From: Camellia lanceoleosa
Lineage: Eukaryota > Streptophyta > Magnoliopsida > Ericales > Theaceae
Reading direction: 5' to 3'
Length of the DNA stretch: 64,000 bases
Assembly (NCBI GenBank): GCA_025200525.1
Contig: CM045758.1
Coordinates: 193,972,463-194,036,462 of the forward strand
Made by a program: the position numbers and the translations under genes. The first letter of the stretch is position 1. Each line of letters opens with the position of its first letter. Shown here one piece after another: positions 33,989-46,400 of this stretch. The notes beneath the pieces are model-generated. The model searched no databases. It saw nothing but the letters and a program-made list of their open reading frames with translations, and was not told the origin of the DNA.

Positions 33989-36240
33989 TTGTATAAAAAT
34001 TATAAATTCATATATTATTCATATGCATCTACATTGTCAATAGGTGATAGAATTATCAAATATCCCTATTTTGCTGATTTACATCCATATGCAAGTAAGT
34101 GGAGCGTTAAAGCAAAGTTAGTCAGGTTGTTATCTGTAACTAATCGTCCTGGGGGAAATATGACATTCAGAATGATTTTTGTTGATGGACAAGTATTTAC
34201 AACTCTTATCATGAGATAATTATTAAATATTTTGTTTTATATTATGTTAAAAGTGTGTACTTATTAACTTTTTTGAAAGGGTGATGCCATGGAAGGAACT
34301 GTATGCTCAAGAATATGATTACTTCAAAGAACATTTAATTGAGGGAAAAATATATTGTTTTAGAGGAGTTCATATTACATTGGCTGATGAGAAATTCAAG
34401 TTGGTGCCATATGATTATAAGATGTCTTTTACTAATGATACAACAATTGTGGACATACTTGATCATGATACTAATATACCATTTATTGGTATTTCCTTAA
34501 AAATTATCGGACATTGGCCAATTTCTTCATCAAGATGTTCAATTAATAGGTGCGTTAATTTTACTAAATGATACTTATCTAGATTATATACTTACATAGT
34601 TTATTACCAATACAAAAATTTGTGACTATCAAAACAATAAACATGCAAATGTTAAAATATGCAGATGTGATTGGCTTGGTTGTTAGTGTAATCGAATGTC
34701 AAGGTATTGCAAATCGTGATAATTACAAGAGAGAGATTCTACTACTTGTTACAAGGTATGATACTATAACATATTTTTGTGTCTTTATCAAATTTGAAAT
34801 ACTCTAATTATATTATTTTTCTAATCTCAACTTTGTTTTTTAATTGTAAAAACAGTTTCACATTAGTAAGGCTAACTCTATGGGATGTGTTTGCAACAAC
34901 CGATGGCATGCAACTATATGATACTCTAGAGAATGATAATATTTTGTTTGCCACTGGATTAACAGTTAAAGATTATCATGGTAGGATTACTTTTTATTCA
35001 CTTTTATAATATCTATATACATATACAAATATTGATATTAATAAATTATCTTTTCTCAACTTCTAGGGCCATGTCTTGCTACATGCAAATCTGACAAGTT
35101 ATATATCAATCATTCATTACATTATACACATCATAGTCTAGTGTGGTATGTTATGATTGTATAATATTAATCAACTATATATGACAATATAGTTCTCACA
35201 ATTATATATATATATATATATATTGACATGTTTATCTAGGCTTGCTCTGAATCCTATACCGCAAAAGTCGGTATCTTGGAATCGAAAAAATGGATTCTCA
35301 ATTTCACGTCATTGATAATATCAAATGCCAAAAGAATTGAATCGTGATTTTGCACCCATGCCAAAGGTAATAATTGTTATCATCCCAATTAATGAAAATT
35401 AAACGATATGTATATAATTTGTTTATAGAGATTAATTTATGTTTTTCAAATATTTTGTAGGTCTCATATTTTTGAATACTTGGGTACATCAAACAAATTG
35501 ATGTTGACAACCTTTGGATTGATTTGTGCAAAAGTTGCTATCAAAAGTTGAATATCATTATGGTCACATCGTTTGTCGTCACTGCCTACATGATGATATT
35601 GATATTATAACAAGGTAATTTTCTTTAGGTAAATAATTACTATGTACAAAAATAATTCAAACTTAATAAGTGTTATAATTTTTTATTAGGTACAATATTT
35701 CCTTTTAACAAACGTCCTTTTTTTTTTTTGGTTGATAAGATACAATGTTAACCTTGTGGTCAAAAAGATCTTGGTTCAATAAATCTTCTTGTTCAAGATA
35801 AGCAGGCGAGTTTATTTTGCGATGTCAACCATCACATTTAAAGAATATGAGATCAAAGGTAGGAAATTATAAAATTTATTATAAATAACTTATTCTTACT
35901 TTTTCAAACACAAACTTATAATTCCAAAATTTTATAGGATAATGGCGTTAAAATGATTAAAGATTATATTGCGGCATGCCAAGATCGTGCCTATGCATTT
36001 ATCATACCTGTACCAACAATGCCACATCAACTAGATTGTGCAACGTGCGTCACCTTTGTTTTAAATATAGATTGATCTGAAGAATGTCTATATCTTTCAG
36101 AAAGTAAAAAAAAAAATGTAAGTATAACTTTTTACTTTATAACATTTTATAAATACATAATATATGTATTGTTCATTAATTATGATACTAACTATCATGT
36201 TGACAATGCAGGAATGCTGATGGAAGGCCCACAACAAGTT
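33989..36240 (+). pseudogene. Helitron RPA1-like single-strand binding protein gene
   Basis: Exon-like blocks are separated by AT-rich introns. The blocks are LHPYASKWSVKAKLVRL plus TFRMIFVDGQ (33989-34219); MPWKELYAQEYDYF with EGKIYCFRGVHI (34281-34571); VIGLVVSV (34660-34755); VRLTLWDVFA (34860-34985); and a C-terminal zinc-binding region near 35520-35620 (YGHIV-C-x2-C spacing in one frame). A last block starts MIKDYIAACQDRAYAF (35954-36110). This OB-fold pattern is that of the large RPA subunit carried by plant Helitrons. The last block has TGA at 36074, where the related copy at 46343 has TGG. It follows the helicase on the same strand. Confidence 0.8.
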
Positions 36241-36423
36241 AGATTTTAGTTATTTTTTGTTTTACTTATTCAGTGAATTTCGAACAAATGTAATAAATTC
36301 TTATTTTTATTACTTTAATTATGCAATGTCAATATTTTCTTTTAAAATTACATATATTTTATGCTAACAATTTAAAAATATGTTTAACATAATTATGAAT
36401 GTTTTTTTTTATTTAAATTTAAT

Positions 36424-36451
36424 CCCATGCATAGCACGGGTGATATGCTAG
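36424..36451 (+). terminator. Helitron 3' hairpin and CTAG end
   Basis: CCCATGC and GCACGGG pair with one mismatch around a three-base loop, followed 8 bases later by terminal CTAG. In Helitrons this hairpin acts as the stop signal for rolling-circle strand transfer. Sibling copies here have the perfect form CCCGTGC/GCACGGG. Confidence 0.9.
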
Positions 36452-37069
36452 TATATATATATTTGAAATAGTTTAATTAATAAATCAACCTACTGTTCCT
36501 TTGTTTGAGCAATGAAAACGTTTTCAAATTTGTTTTCTTTGTACAACGGTCAAACCAATTCTTGTGTAACGGTCAAAACCAACTTTGAAAAGTTGGTTTT
36601 CTGATTAAACATATTGGTGCACCTTTTCACTTCAAACATAGGTACCTGTTCGGGTCTTTTGTGTTGCCTATATATATATATTCATTTTGCTGCAGTCCAG
36701 GGTATCCGAGAGAGGAAAAATTCAAGCTGAAATTTTGTTCCTTTGCTGTCCATTTTCTTTTAGTGAATTATTCTTCATATATAATTTTAGGAATAAATAT
36801 TCAGAGAGTTAGAGCCCAGGTTTGGTTCGCCGAACAAATTGTTTGGAGTACTACTACAATTTGTGAAGAGCATTGTATCCTGAGAGATAGTCGCCACTCA
36901 ACCGTAAATACCGTAGCGGGGCGAATCTGTCTTAAGGACAGAGTGTCACACACTCGACTTGGTCTTGTAATTTTTATTTGGTTCGACAAAATAAATCTGG
37001 TATGTTATTTATTTATTTTGTTTGAATTTATTTCAAGTTATTTTATTTACACAGAAGATTGTTCCAACA
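36452..37069 (+). repeat. Copia 3' LTR, second part
   Basis: The LTR resumes at TATATATATATTTGAAATAG and follows 6575-7191 to the end TTCCAACA at 37069. The TSD CATGT follows at 37070-37074. Confidence 0.93.
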
Positions 37070-37074
37070 CATGT

Positions 37075-37936
37075 TTGGTTAAATTTTTTAAATTTGTTTT
37101 TTTGAATTCAAATTTTTGAAAAAATTAGTATTTTGCTTTTTGTATTTTTTTATTTTTAGAGAGTTTTTTTTTGAATATTTTCAGTAATTTTTTTACTTTT
37201 TAAATGTACCTAACCTAAATATACCTAAAAGGTAAAAAATATTTTTTAAAAATCAATAAATACGCAAGAATATAATATTGTATTTTTTTTTTTGTAATTT
37301 TGGTATTTAGTAAATTTTTAAAATATTTTTTTTCACAAATATTATACTTTTTAACTATATTTATATTAGGTGTATGTGAAAACTTAAAAAATTGCTTAAA
37401 ATATTAAAAAAAATATGAAAAATAAAAAACTCAATTTTCAGGAAAGAGATTCAAACCAAACAATTATTTTGCATATGATTTTCTCTTTTTTGAGATGAAA
37501 ATAATTTTTGAACACTTAAAATATATATATATATATATTTCTGTTTATTTTTATCAAACTAATTTCTAATATTATTGTTTTAAAAAAAAATAAAATAAAA
37601 TCAGAAACAAGTTATCAAAGCTGAACTAAACCCAATAACTTAAAATTGGACGTTTTGCAGGGCTTATAACTGCTGTGAGATAGCCACACATTGACTTGAG
37701 GTCCTCTTCTTGATCTCTTTTCTTATCTTTTTATTTGTGATGGTAGAGATATATCCCAAGATAATCTAAGATTTAAATTTGGCTATTTTAATTTTTTTTT
37801 TTTGAAATAGTTAAATTTGGACCATTAGATTATCTTGAAATGTATCTTCACCATTGCAAGTAGAGAGATAATGAGAGAGACTAAGGAGAGGATTTGAACT
37901 CCCAAACACTAACTTCTTTGTATTTATCTATATCTA
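37075..37936. other. AT-rich intergenic DNA
   Basis: Sequence outside the copia element and before the Helitron chain. It has A/T runs and an (AT)n near 37520. No gene or repeat family is recognised. Confidence 0.7.
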
Positions 37937-38629
37937 TCTATACTATATATTAAGCAAAAGGGGGTTTTTAATCCCCAAGACTTGTGGAAGCTCCAATATT
38001 CCAATCCTAATTTTCTAATTTTTTGATTTAAAAAAAAAAACCCTCAGCATTTATTAATTTCTCCCAATCCCCATGCCTTTTGGGAGATTTGGTCAAAACT
38101 CCCTCATAATTAAACTTTAATGCATTAAAAACCAGCATAAATAAAATACCTTGAAAATTTCAACACATCTATCTATCTATATTATATTATCTATATCTAT
38201 ATTTATACTATATATTAAGTAAAAGGGGATTTTTTAACCCCAAAGGCCTGTGGGAGTTTCAATATCTCAATCTGAATTTTCTAAATTTTTTATTAAAAAA
38301 AAAAACTCAGCATTTATTGATTTGGTCAAAATTTCCTGATCAGCATTTATTAACTTTTTTCAATTCACATGTCTTTCCACATGCCTACATTTATTGATAC
38401 AATCCCCTGATCAACATTTAAAATTTCCTTATACAAATAATTATAGATACAATCCGTATATAATTACTACAGTACCCTTTTCAACTTCTCCCATACGCTA
38501 TGGTTAGTGATAAGATTGTTAAATTATTTTTATAAAAAATCTTAAAAATATAATTTATATATTAAAAAAAATCTAAAATAAATATAAATATCTATAATTA
38601 TCCCGTGCATAGCACGGGTGATAGGCTAG
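37937..38629 (+). mobile_element. Non-autonomous Helitron, two heads and one tail
   Basis: A head TCTATACTATATATTAAGC at 37937 is followed by a second head ending ATACTATATATTAAGT near 38196-38220. There is a single tail with perfect hairpin CCCGTGC/GCACGGG and CTAG at 38626-38629. So either a tail-less copy precedes a complete one, or one element inserted and lost part of the other. No coding capacity. Bases just before 37937 read TCTA, the missing first bases of the next element's 5' end. Confidence 0.75.
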
Positions 38630-41577
38630 TACTATATATTAAGCAAAAGGGGGTTTTAACCCCCAAGGCCTGTGAGAGCTCCAATCTCTCAATTCTAATT
38701 TCTTAATTTTTTTGATATTTTTTTTAAAAAAAACTTAGCGTTTTTTTTTTTCTCCCAACCCAACCTCAGCATTTATTGACTTCTCTAAACCCAAAACCCT
38801 TTTGACTTCTTTCATAATTACTACAGCACATTTTTCAATTTCTTTCATACACTATGGATACACAAAAAAATAAAGAAGATAAGAGTTTAGCTATGGATCT
38901 CAAAAAGATATAATATCTAAATTTAGTAATATCTTTATGTATACTTAATGGGACAAATTACTAAATTTTCTAAAATTATTGATTTTTTAATTTATAAAAT
39001 AGATTAAAAAAAACTATTGATTGATTTATTTATTTAATAACGAAAATATTTCATAATCTCTTTCTCTAAAAAAAAAAATTCTTTAGAGTTTACCTCAATA
39101 AACTTTAAATCAATAAAACTTACATGTCTATCACATATCTAACTCACATCATAACTTACCTAAATAATAATAATTAAAAACAAATATTAAAGAAATATAT
39201 AGATACCCACAACTCCATCTTAAATAAGTTGAAAAAAAAAATACCCGAATAGAAATATAATTTGTTAAATTATAAAATAAAATTTCAAATATAAATTCTT
39301 CTTTAAATTATATATTACTACAATTAGAATGAGATCAATATTCACATGTGTCATAATATTATTAGTCAAAATATAATTTGTTTTAAATATATGTGTTCAA
39401 ATTATATCCTTCTAAACTATAAAAACTTGAACAATAATATTTTTAATATAATTTTTTTTAACAAAAGAACAAAACATAATTTTTTTTAATACTTACCAAA
39501 CATGGAGGATTTTGTTTTGTTTTGTTTTTTTTTTTTAAATTTCAATTGTCAATTAAAGAAATTAAAATAAAGAACAAAGATATTTTTGGTTCAAATTGAA
39601 AAAAAGTTAGTTTTGCTAAAATAAATTAGAAAGAAATGATAATTTTTTTTTATTAAAAGTGATAGTTCGTTAAACTGTTTTATTTATTAAAAAAAAAAAA
39701 AAAGTAAGAGGATTATAGGTGATAATTTATTATTCATCTATAATTATTTTCAAATTAAATGAAAATACCATATTAAATGTTCTTCTTATCTTTTTTTTAT
39801 TCAAATACTTTTATTTTGTAAGAATTTTTTTTATTATATTTAATACTTTATTGTAATTTTTAAATTAAAAATAATTTCAAAAAAATATTTAAATTATTTA
39901 TGCCATTATAAAAAGTTAATTTTTTTAATATCAACTTAATGGTAATTTGGGAATCTATACTATATATTAAGTAAAAAGGGGTTTTTAACCCCAAGGCCTG
40001 TGGGAGTTCTAATCTCTCAATCCTAATTTCTAACTCACATCATAACTTACCTGAATAATAATAAATAAAAACAAATATTAAAAAAATATATAGATATCCA
40101 CAACTGCATCTTAAATAAGTTGAAAAAAAAAATATCCGAATAGAAATATAATTTGTTTCAAATTATATTACTATAATTAGAATGAGATCAATATTCAGAT
40201 GTGTCATAATATTATTAGTCAAAATATAATTTGTTTTAAATATATGTGTTCAAATTATATCCTTCTAAACTATAAAGACTTGAACAATAATATTTTTAAC
40301 ATAATTTTTTTTTTAACAAAAGAACAAAACAAAACTTTTTTAGTACTTACCAAACATGGTAGATTTTGTTTTGTTTTTGCTTTTTTGTTTTTTTAATTTC
40401 AATTGTCAACTAAAGAAATTAAAATAAAGAACAAAGATATTTTTTGTTCAAATTGATAAAAAGTTAGTTTTCCAAAAATAAATTAGAAAGAAATAATAAT
40501 TTTTTTTTGTTAAAAGTGATAGTTCATTAAACTGTTTTATTTATTAAAAAAAATAAAAAGTAAAAAGATTATTGGTGATAATTTATTATTCATCTAGAAT
40601 TATTTTCAGAATAAATGAAAATACCATATTAAATGTTCTTCTTACCTTTTTTCTATTCAAATACTTTTATTTTGTAAGAAATTTTTTTTATTATATTTAA
40701 TATTTTATTGTAATTTTTAAATTAAAAATAATTTCAAAAAAAATATTTAAATTATTTATGCCATTATAAAAAGTTAATTTTTTTAATATCAACTTAGTGG
40801 TAGTTTGGGAAGTGCTAAATAAGTATACTTTTTTACTTTTTACGAAAATATGTACAAATAAATAGAGATGTGATGTGATTCAAAAAACATAATTATTATA
40901 TTTTTTTACTTTTTATGAAAAAATGTGTAGAAAAGTAAAGATATAATACGATTCAAAAAAGATAAAAAAAATAAAATAAAATAAAAAAAAGTGAGCTAAT
41001 ATGTCACTTCACAAACAACCCTTTATTTGATGATCCCTTTCTAAAATGTGTATTTTTTAAAATATTTGCAAGAAAAATTTTATTGGAAATCTATTGCTTT
41101 TTCTTTTATTCATTAATATTAAATTTTTAATTAATTTTATTTATCATTTAAAAAAATAAATTAGCAAATAATTTATATATTTATATATATAATTTTGTTT
41201 TGGTTGCTCAGGTTATTTGGTATTTACCTTTAAGTCTATTCAAATTTAATTTGAATTTTTAAATTTCTACATAGGTCCTCACTTAATTAAAAATTATATA
41301 GTTCAATCTTTAAAAAATTTTAAGCTCGACTCAAGTTATTTGGGTTGAACTCACCTAAGTTTGTAATTCTAGATAAGAAATTTAAAAGTTACATGATTAA
41401 ATTTGTGAAAAATTAAAAAATAATAAATAAATTGTGATAAAATTAAGAGATTTAAATTGTAAATTTCAATCTTTTTTTTTTATTTTCATAATTTGCATAC
41501 AAACTATTTATATTATTTTATATAAAAATATATTATTAATTTTTTTACATACCGTGCGTAGCACGGGTTATCACTAG
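38630..41577 (+). mobile_element. Non-autonomous Helitron with internal second head
   Basis: It starts TACTATATATTAAGC directly after the previous CTAG and ends CACTAG at 41577 after a diverged hairpin (CCGTGC-GTA-GCACGGG). A second head, TCTATACTATATATTAAG, occurs at 39954. The ~0.8 kb before that head (39140-39953) is repeated after it (40025-40800) at high similarity. This looks like a tandem duplication of a Helitron body without an intervening tail. No coding capacity is seen. Confidence 0.7.
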
Positions 41578-42188
41578 TCTATATATTAAGGAAAAGGGTC
41601 TTTTAAAACCCAAGGCTTGTGGAAGCTCCAGCATGTCCATCCTAATTTCCTGATTTTTTAATATTTTTTTTAAAAAAAATTGACTTGGTGATTGGTGATT
41701 GGTTTATAATAATACACTATTGACACGCAATAAATGAAATCCTAATTTTTTTACTTTTTGCATCCCCAAGAGACCCATGTAATTATGGTGTAAATGCCTC
41801 GTAATTTTTTTCCTTCTTAATTTTTTTGTTTTGTTTTTTGAAAAAAAAAAAAAAACACTTATTAAATTCTTTCAAACTCCTCGGTCAAACCTCATGTATT
41901 TAATTTATATATTAAAAAAATTAAAACAAATATAACGCAATAAATGAAATCATAATTTCCTTACTTTTTGCATCCCCAAGAGACCCATATAATTATGGTG
42001 TAAATGCCTCTTAATTTTTTTCCCTCTTAATTTTTTTGTTTTGTTTTTTGAAAAAATAAAAATAAACACTTATTAAATTCTTTCAAACTCCTCAGTCAAA
42101 CCTCATGTATTTAATTTATATATTAAAAAAATTAAAACAAATATAAATATCTATAATTATCCCGTGCATAGCACGGGTGATAGGCTAG
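41578..42188 (+). mobile_element. Short non-autonomous Helitron
   Basis: A head-like TCTATATATTAAGG begins right after the preceding CTAG; the tail has perfect hairpin CCCGTGC/GCACGGG and CTAG at 42185. The body holds two copies of a ~190 bp unit (landmark GCATCCCCAAGAGACCCAT) that also builds the inverted element at 32888-33820. Confidence 0.78.
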
Positions 42189-43413
42189 TTATATATTAAG
42201 CAAAAGGGATTTTTAACTCCAAGCCTTGTGGGAGCTCCAATCTCTCAATCTAAATTTCTTGATTTTTTGATTTTTTTTTTATAAAAATCTTAGCATTTAT
42301 TAACATCTCCCAACTCCCAAATCTTACTCTCATAATAGCACTTTAATGCATTAAGAATAAGCATAAAAAAATTCTTTGAAATCCAACACATATGAATTCC
42401 TTGAAAAGTCTCAACACATATGATTATTATCCCTCATAATAACACTTTAATGCATTAAGAACAAACATAAAAAAAAAAAATCTTGAAAAGTCTAACACAT
42501 ATGATTATTATCAAAATATTAAACTTTAATATAATATAATAAAAAAAGGACATTTAATTTCTTGAAAAGTCCAACACATATAATTATTATCAAAATATTA
42601 AACTTTTATATAATAAAAAAGGAAAAAAAAAAAGACATTTAAAAAAAAATTAAAAATCACAATTCACATATATAGATAATTGTAAATACAATAAAATAGG
42701 AAAACATTCATTTCTACACGTTTTTTTTATAAGATCTTCTCCATTATAATAAGATAACACTTTATTTTTCTCATTTTATAATCTATATATATATTATCTA
42801 TACTATGTATTAAGCAAAAGGAGATTTTTAACCCCCAAGGCCTGTGAGAGCTTCAATATCTCAATCTGAATTTTTTAAATTTTTTATTTTTTATTTTTAA
42901 AAAAATCTTAGCATTTATTGATTTGGTCAAAATCTCCTGATCAGCATTTATTAAATTTTTTCAATCCACATGTCTTTCTACATGCCTGTATTTATTGATT
43001 TGGTCAAAATTCCCTGATCAGCATTTAAAATCCCATCATACAAATAATTATAACAAAAATGCTTTAGACCACTAATTAGTGGTGGCTCTAATGATGTGGC
43101 AGTGGGTCCCACCCACTGCCACATGTGTTTTGTGCCTTGGTTTTTTTTTTTTTTTTTTAATTGCCACCTCATTAGTGGTAGAGTTAGTAATGATAAATTA
43201 GTGGTTTTTAGCATTACTCTAATTATAGATACAATCCATGTATAGTTACTACAGTACCCTTTTCAACTTCTCCCATACACTATGATTAGTGATAAGATTG
43301 TTAAATTATTTTTATAAAAAATCTTAAAAAACATAATTTATATATTAAAAAAAATCTAAAATAAATATAAAATATCTATAATTATCCCGTGCATAGCACG
43401 GGTGATGGGCTAG
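42189..43413 (+). mobile_element. Non-autonomous Helitron pair
   Basis: A head TTATATATTAAGC begins right after the previous CTAG, and a further head TCTATACTATGTATTAAGC starts at 42797. One tail with perfect hairpin and CTAG ends at 43413. The inner part (42797-43413) is closely related to 38196-38629 and carries an extra 167 bp MITE, at 43053-43219. No coding capacity. Confidence 0.72.
43053..43219. mobile_element. hAT-like MITE with 8 bp TSD
   Basis: The 167 bp insert has inverted ends (about AATGCTTTAGACCACTAATT and its imperfect inverse). TAATTATA flanks it at 43045-43052 and 43220-43227. The related Helitron at 38196-38629 has the empty site with a single copy near 38440-38447, which proves insertion. 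The centre holds a perfect hairpin with 14-base arms, ATGTGGCAGTGGGT and inverse, around CCC. Confidence 0.88.
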
Positions 43414-46400
43414 TACTATATATTAAACAAAAGGGGGTTTTTAACCCTCAAGGCTTGTGGGAGCTTCAATATGTCAATCCTAATTTTCTAACTTTTTGTT
43501 TAAAAAAAAAAAAAATCACCTCAGCATTTATTAACTTCTCTCAACCACAAGACTTTTTGACTTCTCTTATAATTACTACAGTACCTTTTCCAAAACAAAT
43601 AACTTGTATATTCAAAAAAATTTAAAACAAATATAAATATCTATATCTATCTATTTATTTATATCTATCTTTAACCCACAAATTTTGTAGGAGTTCCAAT
43701 ATCTAAACCTTAATTTCTTAATTTTTTTAATTTTTTTTTTTTATAAAAAAACTTACCACTTATTAAATTCTTCCAAATCTTTTTAACTTCTCCAATACAC
43801 ACATTCTTTTTAACTTTTCACATACCTATTGCAAACAGTGAGTCTCATTTTTGTTTTTTCCTTCTTGATTTCTCACTTCTACACTTTCAACTTCAGTGAC
43901 CACGTGTACAAACAGTAAGTCTTCTTTTTGTTTTCTCCTTCTTGACTTTTTCTTTTGTTTACTGTTTTAATATTGTAGTTAGATAGCGCATAAAAATATT
44001 TGTGATTTGTCTAGCGAATAAAAAATTATAATTTAATTTTTTAATATGATTGAAATTAGATAAATATAAACCCTCACAAAAAGAAAAATGTTATTATAAT
44101 TAGTTGAATGATTTAGTTTAATAGTTTTTTTTTCATTTATTTATTTTATCAACACTGATATGCAGCTCGAAAAAGGACAGCACTAATGCCCCGAAATGCT
44201 ATATATGGCAAAAAGAAAAAAAAAAAAACAGAACTTACCAGAATAGGAAATTAGGGGCATTAGTGCTAAGGAAATTAGTGCTACAAATCATTTTTGTTAT
44301 TTTATTATGGGAAAAATGTGATGTGATTATAATTTGTTCAATGACTTTTTTTTTTTTAATATGATTGTTGTAGTTAATTCAATGGTTTTTTTTTTTTCTT
44401 TTAATGTTATGTAATCTTTTTATTTACTATTTTAATTTTATTTTTAATATGATTGAAGTTAGATAAACATAAACACTCACATAGAAAAAAATGTGATTGT
44501 AGTTAATTCAATGGTTCTTTTTTTTTAATGTGATTGTAGTTAGTCAATGGTTCTTTTTTTCATTTTTTTTTTATTATGAGAAAAATGTGATGTGATTGTA
44601 GTTTGTTCAATGGTTTTTTTTTTAATGTGATTTAATCTTTTATTTATTGTTTTCATGGTTTTTTTTTTATAATTATTTATGAAAAAAATATGATTTTAGT
44701 TAGATAGTATAAAAATATTTGTGATTTGATTTGATTTTTAAAGTACCAATTATTGATAATGATTAGATTGTATTTTGAAAAAAAAAAAGTTGTAATTGAT
44801 TTTTTTAACTCACTGTGTTTTTTGAAAAAAAAATTATTGTGTTTTTTTAACTACCAATTTACTTAATTTGTAATTTGATTTTTAACTCACTTTGTTTTTC
44901 GAAAAACAAAATGAATTGTACTCATTAGAGTCACATAATATACCAATTATTAATGATGATTAGATTGTATTTTGACCCAAAAAAAATTGTAATTGACTTT
45001 TAACTCGCTATGTTTTTTGAAATAATAAATTATTGTGTTTTTTAATTATCAATTGACTTAATTTGTAATTGATTTTTTTAATTATTGATGATGATTAGAT
45101 AACATTAAAAAAACTGTGATTTGTATGATTGAAGTTATCTCCTTTTGTTTATAATTTTATTTTTTAATATGATTGAAATTAACTCACAAAAAGAAAAATG
45201 TGATTTTAGTTTGTTCAACGTCTCTAAATAATATTTTTATTTACCATTTTAATAGTTCTTTTTTTCAATTATTTTTTTTATTATGAGAAAAATATGATTG
45301 TAGTTAGATAGCACTAAAAAAATTATGATTTGTATGATTGAAGTTATCTCATTTTGTTTATAATTTTATTTTTTTAATATGATTGAAGTTAGATAAATAT
45401 AAATACTCACAAAAAGAAAAATGTTATTATAGTTTGTTTAATACTTCTAAATAATCTTTTTATTTATTATTTTAATGGTTCTTTTTTTGAATTATTTTTT
45501 TTATTATGAGAAAAATGTGATTGTAGTTAGATAGCATTAAAAAAAATGTGATTTGTATGATTGAAATTATCTCCTTTTGTTTATAATTTGATTTTTTAAT
45601 ATGATTGAAGTTAAATAAACAAGAACACTCACAAAAAGAAAAATGTGATTGTAGTTTGTTCAATAATTCTAAAATAATCTTTTTATTTACTATTTTAATA
45701 GTTCTTTTTTTCAATTATTTTTTTTATTATGAGAAAAATATTATTGTAATTAGATAGCATTAAAAAAATTATGATTTGTATGATTGAAGTTATCACTTTT
45801 TGTTTATAATTTGATTTTTTAAATATGAATGAAGTAAGATAAACATAAACACTCACAAAAAGAAAAATGTGATTGTAGTTTGTTCAATACTTCTAAATAA
45901 TCTTTTTATTTACTATTTTAATGGTTCTTTTTTAAAAGTTATTTTTTTTATTATGAGAAAAAAATGATTGTAATTAGATAGCATTAAAAAAATTGTGATT
46001 TATATGATTGAAGTTATTTCTTTTTGTTTATAATTTGATTTTTTAATATGATTGAAGTTAGATAAACATAAACACTCACAAAAAGAAAAAATATAATTGT
46101 AGTTTGTTCAATGGTTCTAAATATTCTTTTTATTTACTATTTCAATGGTTCTTTTTTTAAATGTGATTTAATCGTTTTATTTATTGTTTTAATGGTTCTT
46201 CTTTACGATTATTTTTTTGATTATGAAAAAAATATTATTGTAGTTAGATAGCATAAAAATATTTTTGATTTTTATGATTGAAATTATCTCATTTTTTTAT
46301 TTGTATTTGGTCTAACCAAAAAAAAATTATAATTTGATTTTTTAATATAATGGCGTTAGAATGATTAAAGATTATATTGCGTCATGCCAAGAATGTGCCT

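Larger units (their letters stand above)
21710..36451 (+). mobile_element. RPA-carrying Helitron, formerly autonomous
   Basis: The 5' end is TCTCTATACTATATATTAAG after an A. The 3' end is CTAG followed by T, so it sits in an A|T target with no duplication, which is the Helitron rule. Just before the end is a hairpin (CCCATGC-ATA-GCACGGG, one mismatch). The copia LTR reads straight through when the 14.7 kb is removed. It contains a Rep-helicase gene (HUH and two-Tyr motifs, PIF1-type helicase) and an RPA1-like gene on the same strand, the standard plant Helitron set. Several stops and frameshifts mean it is no longer autonomous. A smaller relative lies inside it at 32888-33820. Confidence 0.92.
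6112..37069 (+). mobile_element. Ty1/copia LTR retrotransposon, doubly invaded
   Basis: The element starts TGTTGGAAAATGG at 6112 and ends TTCCAACA at 37069, so the LTR termini are inverted repeats. The 5 bp CATGT occurs at 6107-6111 and again at 37070-37074 as the target-site duplication. Domain order is gag, protease, integrase, reverse transcriptase, RNase H, which defines Ty1/copia (integrase before RT). Two later insertions inflate it: a chromovirus at 10113-18984 and a Helitron at 21710-36451. Without them the element would be about 7.3 kb. Its coding region has a frameshift near 7870, another near 9116, and in-frame stops near 9535 and 9849, so it is dead. The clade within copia is not assigned. 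Confidence 0.93.
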
